Part shown: positions 25,620 through 34,101 of the stretch, one piece after another
Numbering within the stretch: position 1 is the first letter of the stretch
Layout of the letters: every line of letters starts with the position of its first letter
From: Bacteroidota bacterium
Lineage (GTDB): Bacteria; Bacteroidota; Bacteroidia; Bacteroidales; UBA10428
Assembly: GCA_023442525.1 (NCBI GenBank)
Contig: JAEZZA010000002.1
Span: 67,778-131,777, forward strand
DNA: 64,000 nt
Direction: 5' to 3'
Translations under genes and position numbers: made by a program
The notes under the pieces: model-generated
What the model saw: the letters and a program-made list of their open reading frames with translations, nothing else
Told to the model about the DNA's origin: nothing
The model's database searches: none

Positions 25620-26555
25620 ATGGCAAGCTTACAAGATATTACAGCAAGTTCCGGATGGAAAAAGTTTATGGCCAAACTTTATGGATGGGGCGCATCTGTT
25701 GTTATCATCGGTGCATTGTTCAAAATCCAGCACTGGAAATTTGCCGGACTTTTCCTGACAGCGGGTTTGCTAACCGAAGCTATCATTTTCTTCTTCTCTG
25801 CTTTTGAGCCTTTACATGAGGAACTCGACTGGACATTGGTTTATCCCGAGCTCGCCGGTATGTCGGAACATGATGAAATCGAAGAGATGAAGCAACTCGA
25901 CGCCGGAGTGGGCGGACGACCTGTTGAAAAAATTGAAAGTCTGCTCGGCGAAGCATCTCTGAACGAGGAAACTCTCAAAAATATAGGTACGGGATTACAG
26001 AAATTAAATGTCGCGGCTGCAGGTATTGCTGAAATTTCGGGTGCTACTGCAGCAACAAAAGAATTTCTGAATAATATCCAGACCGCTGCCAGCTCGGTTG
26101 GAAGTATGAATGAAACCTATGTTTCTACGGCAAATACCATTAAGGAATCTGCTACATCACTGGCCACAGCTTATCTGTCGACTGCCGAAGAGGTTTCAAA
26201 ATCGGGCAGTGCAGTTGCCGGTTCTTACCAAAAAATTGCTGAAACCCTTCAGGGTGAACATGAATTAATAGCCCAGTCGGGACGCACTCATGAACAGCAC
26301 CTTGAAGCGCTCAACAAAAATCTTTCCGCCCTTAATGCCGTTTATGAACTGCAGGTGAAGGAAGGAACCGACCACCTTCAGGGAACTCAGAAAGTATATA
26401 CCGGTATCGAAGAAATGATCGCCAAGCTGAAAGATTCTATAGATGAAACTGCACGTTACAAGGAGGAAGTGGTAAAACTACGCGACAACCTTTCGTCTTT
26501 GAATAACATTTATGGCAATATGTTGTCGGCCATGAACGTGATCATCAACAAGTAA
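25620..26555 (+). CDS. gldL: T9SS/gliding motor inner-membrane protein GldL
   Basis: GldL is the membrane-embedded stator-like subunit of the proton-driven GldLM motor. The 311-residue protein has two N-terminal transmembrane helices (about residues 22-35 and 42-61) in YGWGASVVIIGALFKIQHWK and FLTAGLLTEAIIFFFSAFEP. Glu53 in TM2 corresponds to the conserved glutamate thought to carry protons. The invariant EELDWTLVYPELAGM follows. The C-terminal 200 residues are a cytoplasmic region rich in Ala, Thr and Ser with coiled-coil character. It lies between gldK and gldM (20 bp). Confidence 0.97.
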   Translation: MASLQDITASSGWKKFMAKLYGWGASVVIIGALFKIQHWKFAGLFLTAGLLTEAIIFFFSAFEPLHEELDWTLVYPELAGMSEHDEIEEMKQLDAGVGGRPVEKIESLLGEASLNEETLKNIGTGLQKLNVAAAGIAEISGATAATKEFLNNIQTAASSVGSMNETYVSTANTIKESATSLATAYLSTAEEVSKSGSAVAGSYQKIAETLQGEHELIAQSGRTHEQHLEALNKNLSALNAVYELQVKEGTDHLQGTQKVYTGIEEMIAKLKDSIDETARYKEEVVKLRDNLSSLNNIYGNMLSAMNVIINK

Positions 26556-26575
26556 AAATCTCAGCGCAGCACATT

Positions 26576-28249
26576 ATGGCACACGGCAAAGAGACTCCAA
26601 GACAAAAGATGATCGGTATGATGTATTTGGTGCTGACTGCATTGTTGGCACTGAATGTATCCAAGTCCGTTCTTGATGCTTTCCTGATCATTGATGAAGG
26701 ACTGGAGAAGACCGGCATTACCATGGAGAATAAGAACAAGGAGGTATATACCGAATTTGAAAAGCAAAATAGCATTAACCCTGCTAAAACAGCTATCTGG
26801 CTTGAAAGAGCTAATGAGGTTCGGGAACGTACCCAGAAATTGTACGATTATATCCAGGATGTTAAGCTGAGGACACTGAACGAGGCTGAAAGGGGTAAAT
26901 CGGCTGCTATAACTGGTAGATCGATTGAAAGAGAAAAAATCGAGGCTACTGATAATTACGATACTCCACACCGTATCATGATCGGGAATGAGCTGAACGA
27001 CAAGAGTGAGGCACGTATACTTAAAAATGAAATTGCCTCTCTTCGTGAATTCATGCTTACACTGGTAAAAGAAAAAGAACTTCCCGATGCACTCAAACAG
27101 TCGATTCAAAAAAGTTTGAATACCGACCCTCCGGAATTAAAAGGCCGGAAAAACGATCCTGAACTGCAAACCTGGGAATATCATAAGTTTGGACATTCTC
27201 CACTGCTGGGATTCATCGCTATCATGTCGTCGTTACAAATCGACCTGAGAAATGCAGAATCGGAAATGATCAATTACCTGTATGCACAGATCAGCGCCGG
27301 TGAAGTAAAATTCAATGAACTCGAAGCAGTTGTTATACCCAACTCCAATTACGTGATCCGTGGTAATCCCTACAGGGCAAATATTTACCTGGCTGCACGT
27401 GATACCACGCAGGCTCCTGTAATTGAGGTTGTAGAAGGTGTTAAGGAACCCTGGGTTACGAAAACCGATCCTGTAACCGGGGCAGTTACTTACGAAAAAC
27501 GCGAAGGACTGAATTACAGAGCCATCCCTGTTGAAAAAGGAACCGGTAAAGGTATTTATGAAATATCCGGAAATTCGGTGGGACAGCGTGTATGGGGAGG
27601 TATCATAAGAATTCAGGGACCCGATGGTAACGATATCATCCGGCCCTTCTCCTCGGAATACATGGTTGCCGAAGGAAGTGTCGCCGTTTCGCCCACCAAG
27701 ATGAACGTTTTCTATCTGGCTGTGGATAATCCAGTCGACATTTCAGTATCGGGTGTCGCCGGTAATAAGATAAGGGCTACAGCAACCAACGGTAATCTCG
27801 AACCACGTGGAAATTCATTCAATATTGTTCCCCGCAGAATCGGTAACTGTATGATCACAGTTTCCGCAGAGATCGATGGCAAATGGACCAACGTTGGAAC
27901 CAAAGAATTCCGTGTGAAAGCTGTACCCGACCCGGTTGCAACCGTTGGTGGTCAGCGCGGTGGTGCAATGGCTAAAAACGTTCTTATGGCTCAGGCCGGT
28001 GTAATGGCAAGTATGCCACCCGACTTTGAATTCGACCTGAAATTTAATGTGACACAGTTTACAGTGGGTACTGTAGTACAGGGGTTCCTACAGGAAAAAA
28101 CCGTAAGGGGAGCCGCCTTTAACCAGGAAATCAGGAACCTCATCAATAACGTTCCAAGAGGTAACCAGGTAACTATCAGTGAGGTTAAAGCCGTTGGTCC
28201 GGATGGCTCGGTGAGAGACCTTAACTCAATAATATTAAAGTTGAATTAG
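26576..28249 (+). CDS. gldM: T9SS/gliding motor protein GldM
   Basis: GldM couples the inner-membrane motor to the periplasmic GldKN ring. The 557-residue protein starts MAHGKETPRQKMIGMMYLVLTALLALNVSKSVLDAF, with a single transmembrane helix at about residues 13-30 that packs with GldL. Four periplasmic domains follow: a helical D1 (residues 40-220) and Ig-like D2-D4. The segments LGFIAIMSSLQIDLRNAESEM and YVIRGNPYRANIYLAARDTT are characteristic. The C-terminal domain ends RGNQVTISEVKAVGPDGSVRDL. Length agrees with family members of about 510-560 residues. Confidence 0.97.
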   Translation: MAHGKETPRQKMIGMMYLVLTALLALNVSKSVLDAFLIIDEGLEKTGITMENKNKEVYTEFEKQNSINPAKTAIWLERANEVRERTQKLYDYIQDVKLRTLNEAERGKSAAITGRSIEREKIEATDNYDTPHRIMIGNELNDKSEARILKNEIASLREFMLTLVKEKELPDALKQSIQKSLNTDPPELKGRKNDPELQTWEYHKFGHSPLLGFIAIMSSLQIDLRNAESEMINYLYAQISAGEVKFNELEAVVIPNSNYVIRGNPYRANIYLAARDTTQAPVIEVVEGVKEPWVTKTDPVTGAVTYEKREGLNYRAIPVEKGTGKGIYEISGNSVGQRVWGGIIRIQGPDGNDIIRPFSSEYMVAEGSVAVSPTKMNVFYLAVDNPVDISVSGVAGNKIRATATNGNLEPRGNSFNIVPRRIGNCMITVSAEIDGKWTNVGTKEFRVKAVPDPVATVGGQRGGAMAKNVLMAQAGVMASMPPDFEFDLKFNVTQFTVGTVVQGFLQEKTVRGAAFNQEIRNLINNVPRGNQVTISEVKAVGPDGSVRDLNSIILKLN

Positions 28250-28272
28250 TAAATTATATTATAATTATTCAG

Positions 28273-29133
28273 ATGAAACGAATTGCTTTATTTGTAATGG
28301 GATTGGCAATGTTTGCAGTTGTTCCGCAAAAAATGACAGCCCAGGATATTCTCACAGAAGTGTATACACGTGAGCATATACCCAACAAAGCCCCCGTGCC
28401 CTACGCTTATCTTCGTGAAGCCGATGTAATGTGGGCTAAGGATATCTATCGCATTATCGATCTGAAGCAGAAACAGAATCTGCCCCTCTATTATCCGGTT
28501 AATCCCATCAATGACCGCTATAACCTGGTTTCATTGATATTATGGGGTATCGATAACGAAGGTATACGCGCCTTTTCATCTGACGATCCGAATAATGAAT
28601 TCACTATTCCTCTTGACAGGGCTCAGATCGATGACTATTTCGGAGCCGGTACTCAAACTATCAAACGTTTGGATATGAACGGGGATCTTGTTGATACAAC
28701 CATCACAAACGACCGAAGGATCGACGAGGTAAAACAGATCCTGGTAAAGGAGAAATGGTTTTTCGATAAAAACCACTCGGTAATGAATGTTCGTATAGTC
28801 GGCCTTTGCCCGATCAGAGTGTTTAACCAGCTCGACGATCAGGGAATGCCCACTGAAACTATTATGAAGAAGAAAACCGTTTGGGTTTATTTCCCCGAAC
28901 TCAGGCCTCTGTTCGCACGTCATGAAATTTTCAATGAGCATAACGACGCGCATCGTATATCATTCGATGATTATTTTATCCAGAGAAGATTCAACAGCTA
29001 TATTTTCGCCGAATCAAACGTGTATTCAAACCGTGTAATCACGGACTACTCGATAGGTCTCGACGCCCTTCTCGAAGGAGAACGTATTAAACAATACCTG
29101 TTTGAAACCGAACACGATTTGTGGGAGTACTAG
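28273..29133 (+). CDS. gldN: T9SS ring protein GldN/PorN
   Basis: GldN is the periplasmic partner of the lipoprotein GldK in the type IX secretion ring. The 286-residue protein has a signal peptide (KRIALFVMGLAMFAVVPQKMTAQ). The family core follows: READVMWAKDIYRIIDLKQKQNLPLYYP, SLILWGIDNEGIRAFSSDDP, WFFDKNHSVMNVRIVGLCPIR, KKTVWVYFPELRPLFARHEIFNEHNDAHRISFDDYF. It is the last gene of the operon and is followed by a strong terminator 25 bp later. Confidence 0.97.
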   Translation: MKRIALFVMGLAMFAVVPQKMTAQDILTEVYTREHIPNKAPVPYAYLREADVMWAKDIYRIIDLKQKQNLPLYYPVNPINDRYNLVSLILWGIDNEGIRAFSSDDPNNEFTIPLDRAQIDDYFGAGTQTIKRLDMNGDLVDTTITNDRRIDEVKQILVKEKWFFDKNHSVMNVRIVGLCPIRVFNQLDDQGMPTETIMKKKTVWVYFPELRPLFARHEIFNEHNDAHRISFDDYFIQRRFNSYIFAESNVYSNRVITDYSIGLDALLEGERIKQYLFETEHDLWEY

Positions 29134-29157
29134 GATTTTCAGTACTGGATAAAATAG

Positions 29158-29185
29158 AAAAAGCTGCGCAAACCGCAGCTTTTTT
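29158..29185. terminator. Rho-independent terminator after gldN (bidirectional)
   Basis: AAAAAGCTGCG (29158-29168) and CGCAGCTTTTT (29174-29184) form a perfect 11-bp stem with loop CAAAC, followed by further T. The A-run on the left makes it a plausible terminator for manC on the minus strand as well. Confidence 0.9.
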
Positions 29186-29203
29186 ATTTATAGCCTTCTT
29201 TGG

Positions 29204-29221
29204 TTTCTGTGGCGACAGAAA
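29204..29221 (-). other. Small hairpin downstream of manC
   Basis: TTTCTGT/ACAGAAA, a perfect 7-bp stem with a 4-nt loop, lies 9 nt after the manC stop on the minus strand. There is no following U-run on that strand, so it may be an mRNA 3'-end structure rather than an independent terminator; the 29158-29185 terminator follows. Confidence 0.4.
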
Positions 29222-29229
29222 GCAACAAA

Positions 29230-30324
29230 CTAAATAAACCCTTCCCCCTTCTCCAGCTTCACATCATTCACAAAGTTTTTTATCTTCTGCTCATCCTGCT
29301 TGCGGCAGATGAGAAGGATATTGTCGGATTCAACCACAATGTAATCCTCGAGCCCCTGTATCACGGCAAGCTTGTTCTCGGGTATGTTGATGAGGCAGTT
29401 TTTTGAATTGTAACAAAATACATTTTCTCCTGTAACAGAGTTGTTTTCTTCGTCCTTCGAAAGCATGTCGTAAAGCGACCCCCAGGTTCCCAGGTCCGAC
29501 CATCCGAAATCGGAGCACAACACATGCACGTTCTCCGCCTTTTCCATAATGCCGTAATCGATTGAAATATTCTTGCAGTTGGGATATACCCGGTTTATAA
29601 AATCACTCTCCTGGTTTGTGTTATAAAATTCAATACCCTCCCGGAACAACTGGTCCACTTCAGGCAGAAATGCCGTAAATGCCTTCATTATAGTGGGAAG
29701 CGACCAGAAAAACATTCCGGAATTCCAGAAGAAATCACCACTCTGAAGAAAGATCTCGGCCATCTGCAAATCGGGCTTCTCGGTAAAAGTCTTTACCTTT
29801 CTGAAACTCTGATTTAATTCAATACTGGTCTTATCTCCATTAATCTGAATATACCCGTAACCCGTTTCAGGCCGGTTTGGCTGAATTCCAAGGGTAAGCA
29901 TGCTTTCGTTCTTACTTACGAAATCGAGTCCCTTCTTCACAACTTCAAGAAAATCATGCTCCTTGAGTATGATATGATCCGACGGAGCCACAAGTATTTT
30001 TGCATTCGGATCGGAAAGACTGATCTTATAATTTGCATAGGCAATACACGGTGCCGTATTGCGACGCATTGGCTCAAGCAGCACCTGCTGCGATTTTATT
30101 TCGGGTAACTGCTTTTTTACCAGATCCTCGTAATCTTCATTCGTAACAATAAGTATGTTTTCTATAGGAATGACTTTTCTGATACGATCGACGGTTTGTT
30201 GCAGCAAGGTACGACCGGTTCCCAGAATGTCAAGGAATTGTTTCGGCTTTTTTGTACGGCTTAACGGCCAGAAACGGCTTCCGATTCCTCCGGCCATAAC
30301 GATGCAAAAATTACTTTTGTCCAT
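29230..30324 (-). CDS. manC: Mannose-1-phosphate guanylyltransferase (GDP-mannose pyrophosphorylase)
   Basis: The enzyme makes GDP-mannose from GTP and mannose-1-phosphate for glycan synthesis. The 364-residue protein has the nucleotidyltransferase signature FCIVMAGGIGSRFWPLSRTKKPKQFL at the N-terminus. It continues with ILIVTNEDYEDLVKKQLP, LLEPMRRNTAPCIAYANYKI, ILVAPSDHIILKE, KVKTFTEKPDLQMA, FFWNSGMFFWSLPTIMKAF and SIDYGIMEKAENVHVLCSDFGWSDLGTW. The C-terminal cupin phosphomannose isomerase domain of bifunctional forms is absent. It is a single gene, divergent from the MlaE permease. Confidence 0.94.
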   Translation of the reverse strand: MDKSNFCIVMAGGIGSRFWPLSRTKKPKQFLDILGTGRTLLQQTVDRIRKVIPIENILIVTNEDYEDLVKKQLPEIKSQQVLLEPMRRNTAPCIAYANYKISLSDPNAKILVAPSDHIILKEHDFLEVVKKGLDFVSKNESMLTLGIQPNRPETGYGYIQINGDKTSIELNQSFRKVKTFTEKPDLQMAEIFLQSGDFFWNSGMFFWSLPTIMKAFTAFLPEVDQLFREGIEFYNTNQESDFINRVYPNCKNISIDYGIMEKAENVHVLCSDFGWSDLGTWGSLYDMLSKDEENNSVTGENVFCYNSKNCLINIPENKLAVIQGLEDYIVVESDNILLICRKQDEQKIKNFVNDVKLEKGEGFI

Positions 30325-30436
30325 TGATTATTAATAGTTTAAGTTATTCCTATAATTGTAACGAATTTAGCAAATTAACTTTTTGATTGTGAATTTATTT
30401 TGATATTGTCAGTTATATTGACGGTTAATAAAGGTT

Positions 30437-30444
30437 TAACTTTG
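30437..30444 (+). promoter_or_regulatory. Promoter -7 element for mlaE-mlaF
   Basis: TAACTTTG matches TAnnTTTG, with a TTG 16 nt upstream (30418-30420); the ATG follows at 30469. A second match, TATTTTTG at 30457-30464, is too close to the ATG to give a normal leader. Confidence 0.55.
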
Positions 30445-30468
30445 ATTATATAATATTATTTTTGATGC

Positions 30469-31209
30469 ATGAACTTCTTTTCGATATTCGGCCGTTATGT
30501 AATCCTCATGTCGAGGGTATTTGCCAGGCCTGAGAAGCATAAGATCTACCTGCAGCAAACTGTTAAGGAAGTTGAAAATCTGGGGCTGAACTCAGTTGGT
30601 ATTGTAATCATCATTTCGATATTCATCGGGGCCGTAATCACCTTACAAACAAGGTATAACCTTGAAAGTTCATGGATACCGCTTTACCTGATCGGCCTCA
30701 CCGCACGTGATACTCTATTGCTGGAGTTTTCTTCAACCATGGTAGGACTTATACTGGCCGGAAAAGTAGGCTCCAATATCGCATCGGAGATAGGTACCAT
30801 GCGGATTACCGAACAAATTGATGCTCTTGAAATGATGGGTATCAATTCGGCCAGTTATCTTATCCTCCCCAAGATCCTCGCGGCCATGTTCTTTAACCCT
30901 TTTCTTACATTGATCAGCATGTTTGTGGGACTCATCGGGGGATGGGTTGCTGTTATCCTCACCGGCGCACTTCCTTCATCTGACTACATTTACGGCATCC
31001 AGTACCTCTTCATACCTTTCTATATCACATATGCATTGGTTAAAACCGTTGTTTATGCATTTATTATTACTTCGGTATCTGCATTCTACGGATACCACGT
31101 GCAGGGTGGAGCGCTTGAAGTAGGTCGTGCCAGCACCAGGGGAGTTGTATACAGCAGTATCCTCATTCTGCTTGCCGATTTGGTATTGACACAACTCATG
31201 TTAGCCTGA
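30469..31209 (+). CDS. mlaE: MlaE-type ABC transporter permease
   Basis: This 246-residue inner-membrane permease belongs to the MlaE/YrbE family, which moves phospholipids between membranes to keep the outer membrane asymmetric. It has about five hydrophobic helices. Family stretches include VGIVIIISIFIGAVITLQTRYNL, LEFSSTMVGLILAGKVGSNIASEIGTMRITEQIDALEMMGINSASYLILPKILAAMFFNPFL in pieces, and GYHVQGGALEVGRASTRGVVYSSI. Its stop overlaps the ATG of the ATPase by one base. No MCE (MlaD) gene follows directly; it may lie elsewhere. The symbol is by family. Confidence 0.9.
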   Translation: MNFFSIFGRYVILMSRVFARPEKHKIYLQQTVKEVENLGLNSVGIVIIISIFIGAVITLQTRYNLESSWIPLYLIGLTARDTLLLEFSSTMVGLILAGKVGSNIASEIGTMRITEQIDALEMMGINSASYLILPKILAAMFFNPFLTLISMFVGLIGGWVAVILTGALPSSDYIYGIQYLFIPFYITYALVKTVVYAFIITSVSAFYGYHVQGGALEVGRASTRGVVYSSILILLADLVLTQLMLA

Positions 31210-31961
31210 TGATACGCGTTGAAAACCTGGTTAAAAGCTTCAACGGAACCACAGTTCTGGAAAATGTTTCGGTTACCTTCGAAAAAGGAAAAACCAACCT
31301 GATCATTGGCCGTAGCGGATCAGGAAAGACTGTGCTCATGAAGAGCATTGTCGGTTTGCATGAAGTCGACAGCGGAAGCGTATTCTATGATAAACGGGAT
31401 TTTGTTCAGATGAACTTTGCCGAACGAAAATCCATTCGCCGCGAAATCGGTATGCTTTTCCAGGGCAGTGCCCTGTTCGACTCATTAACCGTTGAAGAGA
31501 ATGTCATGTTTCCCCTCAATATGTTCACCAATATGAGCTTCGATGAAAAACGGGAGCGCGCAAACCTGTGCCTTTCCAGAGTAAACCTTGTCGATGCCAA
31601 TAATCTGTATCCCGGTGAACTCAGTGGCGGTATGAAAAAACGTGTTGCCATTGCCAGAGCTATTGTTGAGAATCCGCGATACCTGTTCTGCGACGAGCCT
31701 AACTCGGGCCTCGACCCTAAGACAGCTCTCGTTATTGATGATCTGATCAGTGAAATTACCCATGAATACAATATCACCACGGTTATTAATACCCATGATA
31801 TGAATTCCGTAATGGAGATCGGCGAAAAAGTTGTGTTCATTCATGAAGGTCAAAAGGAATGGGAGGGTACACGCGAAGAAATTCTCGACTCCGATAATCA
31901 GAACCTGAACGACTTTGTTTTTGCTTCCAACTTCGCAAAAAAAATCAAATCGCTGAGTTGA
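31209..31961 (+). CDS. mlaF: MlaF-type ABC transporter ATP-binding protein
   Basis: This 250-residue ATPase pairs with the MlaE-type permease encoded just before it. Walker A is IIGRSGSGKTVLMKSIVGL, the Q-loop lies in GMLFQGSALFDSLTVEENVMFPL, the signature is LSGGMKKRVAIARAIVENPRYLF and Walker B is FCDEPNSGLDPKTALVIDDL. The D-loop and H-loop follow (TVINTHDMNSVMEIGEKVVFIHEGQKEWEG). The SALFDSLTV segment and the length are typical of Mla/Mkl importers rather than drug exporters. Confidence 0.92.
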   Translation: MIRVENLVKSFNGTTVLENVSVTFEKGKTNLIIGRSGSGKTVLMKSIVGLHEVDSGSVFYDKRDFVQMNFAERKSIRREIGMLFQGSALFDSLTVEENVMFPLNMFTNMSFDEKRERANLCLSRVNLVDANNLYPGELSGGMKKRVAIARAIVENPRYLFCDEPNSGLDPKTALVIDDLISEITHEYNITTVINTHDMNSVMEIGEKVVFIHEGQKEWEGTREEILDSDNQNLNDFVFASNFAKKIKSLS

Positions 31962-31969
31962 TCCCTAAA

Positions 31970-32014
31970 GTCTGACAGCCTTACGGAGCTGGCGCTACCG
32001 CTTCAATCTCAGAC
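31970..32014 (+). other. Three-way-junction-like inverted repeats after mlaF
   Basis: An outer stem GTCTGA (31970-31975)/TCAGAC (32009-32014) encloses two small stems, CAGC/GCTG (31976-31979/31988-31991) and GCG/CGC (31992-31994/31999-32001). It begins 9 nt after the mlaF stop and has no U-run. It may be a degenerate intergenic repeat or an RNA 3'-end structure; the inner stems are short. Confidence 0.3.
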
Positions 32015-32056
32015 AAACTTCCTGTTTAAAACTTCTTAATTCAAATCACTATTTAT

Positions 32057-32064
32057 TATCTTTG
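32057..32064 (+). promoter_or_regulatory. -7 element before the DUF4834 gene
   Basis: TATCTTTG matches TAnnTTTG and ends 18 nt before the ATG at 32083. It supports choosing that ATG rather than the longer reading frame from 32062, which would begin inside the -7 element. Confidence 0.6.
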
Positions 32065-32082
32065 CTGCAAATAAAAAGGTTA

Positions 32083-32340
32083 ATGGCACTATTCAGAACG
32101 ATATTAATATTAATAATCATTTTTTCCATTATCCGCATATTTGGCCGGTATATACTTCCCGCGTTGTTCACAAATTATATGGATAAGAAAATGAACGAAT
32201 TTGCACGCAGTCAGAAGCAATATCGTGAAAAGGCAAAAAAACGCGAAGGAGAAGTCACTATCGATTATAACCCCGGAAGCCAGAGCAAAACCCACCCCTC
32301 GCGGGGCGAATATGTCGACTACGTGGAAGTTAAAGATTAG
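32083..32340 (+). CDS. Small membrane protein, DUF4834-like
   Basis: This 85-residue protein starts MALFRTILILIIIFSIIRIFGRYILP, a single N-terminal transmembrane helix. It then has a basic, charged helix (MDKKMNEFARSQKQYREKAKKREGEVTIDY) and ends with a conserved-looking GEYVDYVEVKD. Size, layout and the terminal DYVD/E-x-V motif match the DUF4834 family of Bacteroidota. Function is unknown. It lies before pdxA on the same strand, 63 bp away. Confidence 0.75.
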   Translation: MALFRTILILIIIFSIIRIFGRYILPALFTNYMDKKMNEFARSQKQYREKAKKREGEVTIDYNPGSQSKTHPSRGEYVDYVEVKD

Positions 32341-32403
32341 ATGTCGAATCGTAATTCGATTTAACTAACTTTATCGCTTTAACATAACTACACTAAACTT
32401 GCA

Positions 32404-33456
32404 ATGAAAGGCGATAAGATCATCCTTGGAATTTCACATGGCGACATAAACGGCATCAGCTACGAAGTGATCATGAAGGCACTTGCCGATAACCGGATAT
32501 TCGACTTTTGCATCCCTGTCGTGTATGGTTCACCCAAAGTAGCCGCGTATCACAAAAAAGCTCTCGATCTCGAAAACTTCAGTTTTAATACCATACGTAC
32601 GATTGATGAAGCTGCCACAAAAAAAGCCAACATCATCAACTGCATTGATGACTCCGCACGTGTGGAACTTGGAAAATCGACATCTTTCGCAGGCGAGGCT
32701 TCACTGCAGGCTCTGGAAGCTGCGGTAACTGACCTTTCCGAAGGAAAGATCGACGTGATTGTTACAGCACCCATCAATAAAGCAAATACAAAATCGGATA
32801 AATTCAATTTCAGCGGTCATACCGAATACCTTGAATCGCGCTTCAAATCCGACGGAGTGCTGATGCTGATGGTGAATGACGTGATGCGCATTGGAGTGGT
32901 TACTACTCATGTCCCTCTTTCCAAAGTAAATGAATACATCACAAAAGACACGGTCCTCAACAAACTCAGGATCATGACCCAATCACTTCTGAGCGATTTT
33001 GCCATACCGAGGCCGCGTATCGCTGTGCTGGGACTTAATCCGCATGCCGGAGACAAGGGCGTCATCGGCGATGAAGAAATCCGTGAGATCATTCCCGCCA
33101 TTCAGGCAGCACGTGATGAAGGTGTTATGGCTTTCGGACCTTTCCCGGCCGACGGCTTTTTTGGTTCATCCAATTTCTCAAAGTTCGATGGTATTCTGGC
33201 CATGTACCACGATCAGGGACTGGTTCCTTTCAAAGCTCTTTCGGTTGAGGGTGGAGTGAATTTCTCGGCAGGACTCAGTGTGGTGAGGACTTCCCCGGCC
33301 CATGGAACTGCTTTTGATATCGCCGGTAAAAATGAAGCCAGCCCCGATTCATTCCGAAAAGCAATTTATCTGGCTTGCGATGTGTTTCGTAACCGGCAGC
33401 AATACCGCGAAATATCCGCTAATCCGTTAGCTCCGCTCGATCTTTCCGAAATCTGA
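32404..33456 (+). CDS. pdxA: 4-hydroxythreonine-4-phosphate dehydrogenase
   Basis: PdxA oxidises 4-phosphohydroxy-threonine in the DXP-dependent pathway to pyridoxal phosphate. The 350-residue protein starts with ILGISHGDINGISYEVIMKAL. It contains IVTAPINKANTKSDKFNFSGHTEYLE with the substrate-binding histidine, MRIGVVTTHVPLSKV and VLGLNPHAGDKGVIGDEE. The metal-ligand region GILAMYHDQGLVPFKAL is followed by VNFSAGLSVVRTSPAHGTAFDIAGK. All signature segments are intact. It is followed by ruvA after 14 bp. Confidence 0.96.
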   Translation: MKGDKIILGISHGDINGISYEVIMKALADNRIFDFCIPVVYGSPKVAAYHKKALDLENFSFNTIRTIDEAATKKANIINCIDDSARVELGKSTSFAGEASLQALEAAVTDLSEGKIDVIVTAPINKANTKSDKFNFSGHTEYLESRFKSDGVLMLMVNDVMRIGVVTTHVPLSKVNEYITKDTVLNKLRIMTQSLLSDFAIPRPRIAVLGLNPHAGDKGVIGDEEIREIIPAIQAARDEGVMAFGPFPADGFFGSSNFSKFDGILAMYHDQGLVPFKALSVEGGVNFSAGLSVVRTSPAHGTAFDIAGKNEASPDSFRKAIYLACDVFRNRQQYREISANPLAPLDLSEI

Positions 33457-33470
33457 AAACGTATTGAACC

Positions 33471-34052
33471 ATGTTTGAATATATCGAAGGATCTCTTGTA
33501 GATAAGAATCCGGTGTACTGTGTTGTTGACGTTGGAGGAGTTGGCTATTCCATCCAGATTTCCCTTACCACGTTTAGCCATCTCCAGACAGGAGCCCGGG
33601 TGAAGTTGTATATCCACCAGGTTATACGTGAAGATGCAAACATCCTTTTCGGGTTCTATAATCAACGCGAACGTGAAACCTTCAGGTTGTTGATTTCGGT
33701 ATCAGGTATTGGTGCGAATACTGCCCGCATGATGCTTTCGTCAATAAGTCCCGACGATCTTGAGAATGCCATTATAAGCGGAAATGCCGCATTATTGCAA
33801 AGTATCAAAGGAATAGGTGCAAAAACTGCCCAGCGTGTGATAATCGATCTTCGCGATAAGATCGGTAAAGAAAAAGCAACCGGCGAAATATTTCCGGTAA
33901 GAGACAATAGAATAAAAGAAGAAGCGTTATCAGCATTGGTAATCTTAGGATTTAACAAGGGAGAAGCTGATAAAGTAATCTCTAAAATTCTTCTCGCGGA
34001 GAAGAACCTTCCTTTGGAAGACCTGATTAAGAGGGCCCTGAAACAAATGTGA
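33471..34052 (+). CDS. ruvA: Holliday junction branch-migration protein RuvA
   Basis: RuvA binds Holliday junctions and loads the RuvB helicase. The 193-residue protein has the N-terminal OB fold (MFEYIEGSLVDKNPVYCVVDVGGVGYSIQIS), two helix-hairpin-helix motifs (LLISVSGIGANTARMMLSS and LLQSIKGIGAKTAQRVIIDL) and the C-terminal RuvB-binding domain (ALSALVILGFNKGEADKVISKIL). It sits directly before sprA, an order seen in Flavobacterium (ruvA-sprA-gcvH). Confidence 0.97.
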   Translation: MFEYIEGSLVDKNPVYCVVDVGGVGYSIQISLTTFSHLQTGARVKLYIHQVIREDANILFGFYNQRERETFRLLISVSGIGANTARMMLSSISPDDLENAIISGNAALLQSIKGIGAKTAQRVIIDLRDKIGKEKATGEIFPVRDNRIKEEALSALVILGFNKGEADKVISKILLAEKNLPLEDLIKRALKQM

Positions 34053-34101
34053 ACTGTATAATTATCAAGATTTGCCAAATCTGCCGGTCCAAAATATCAA
34101 C

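Noticed and set aside
31970..32014. Hammerhead ribozyme or tRNA-like RNA
   Set aside because: The CUGANGA and GAAA hammerhead core is absent and there is no acceptor or anticodon arm; only short stems are present.
32062..32082. Longer start for the DUF4834 protein
   Set aside because: The frame start overlaps the predicted -7 element, and the hydrophobic N-terminus fits ATG 32083.
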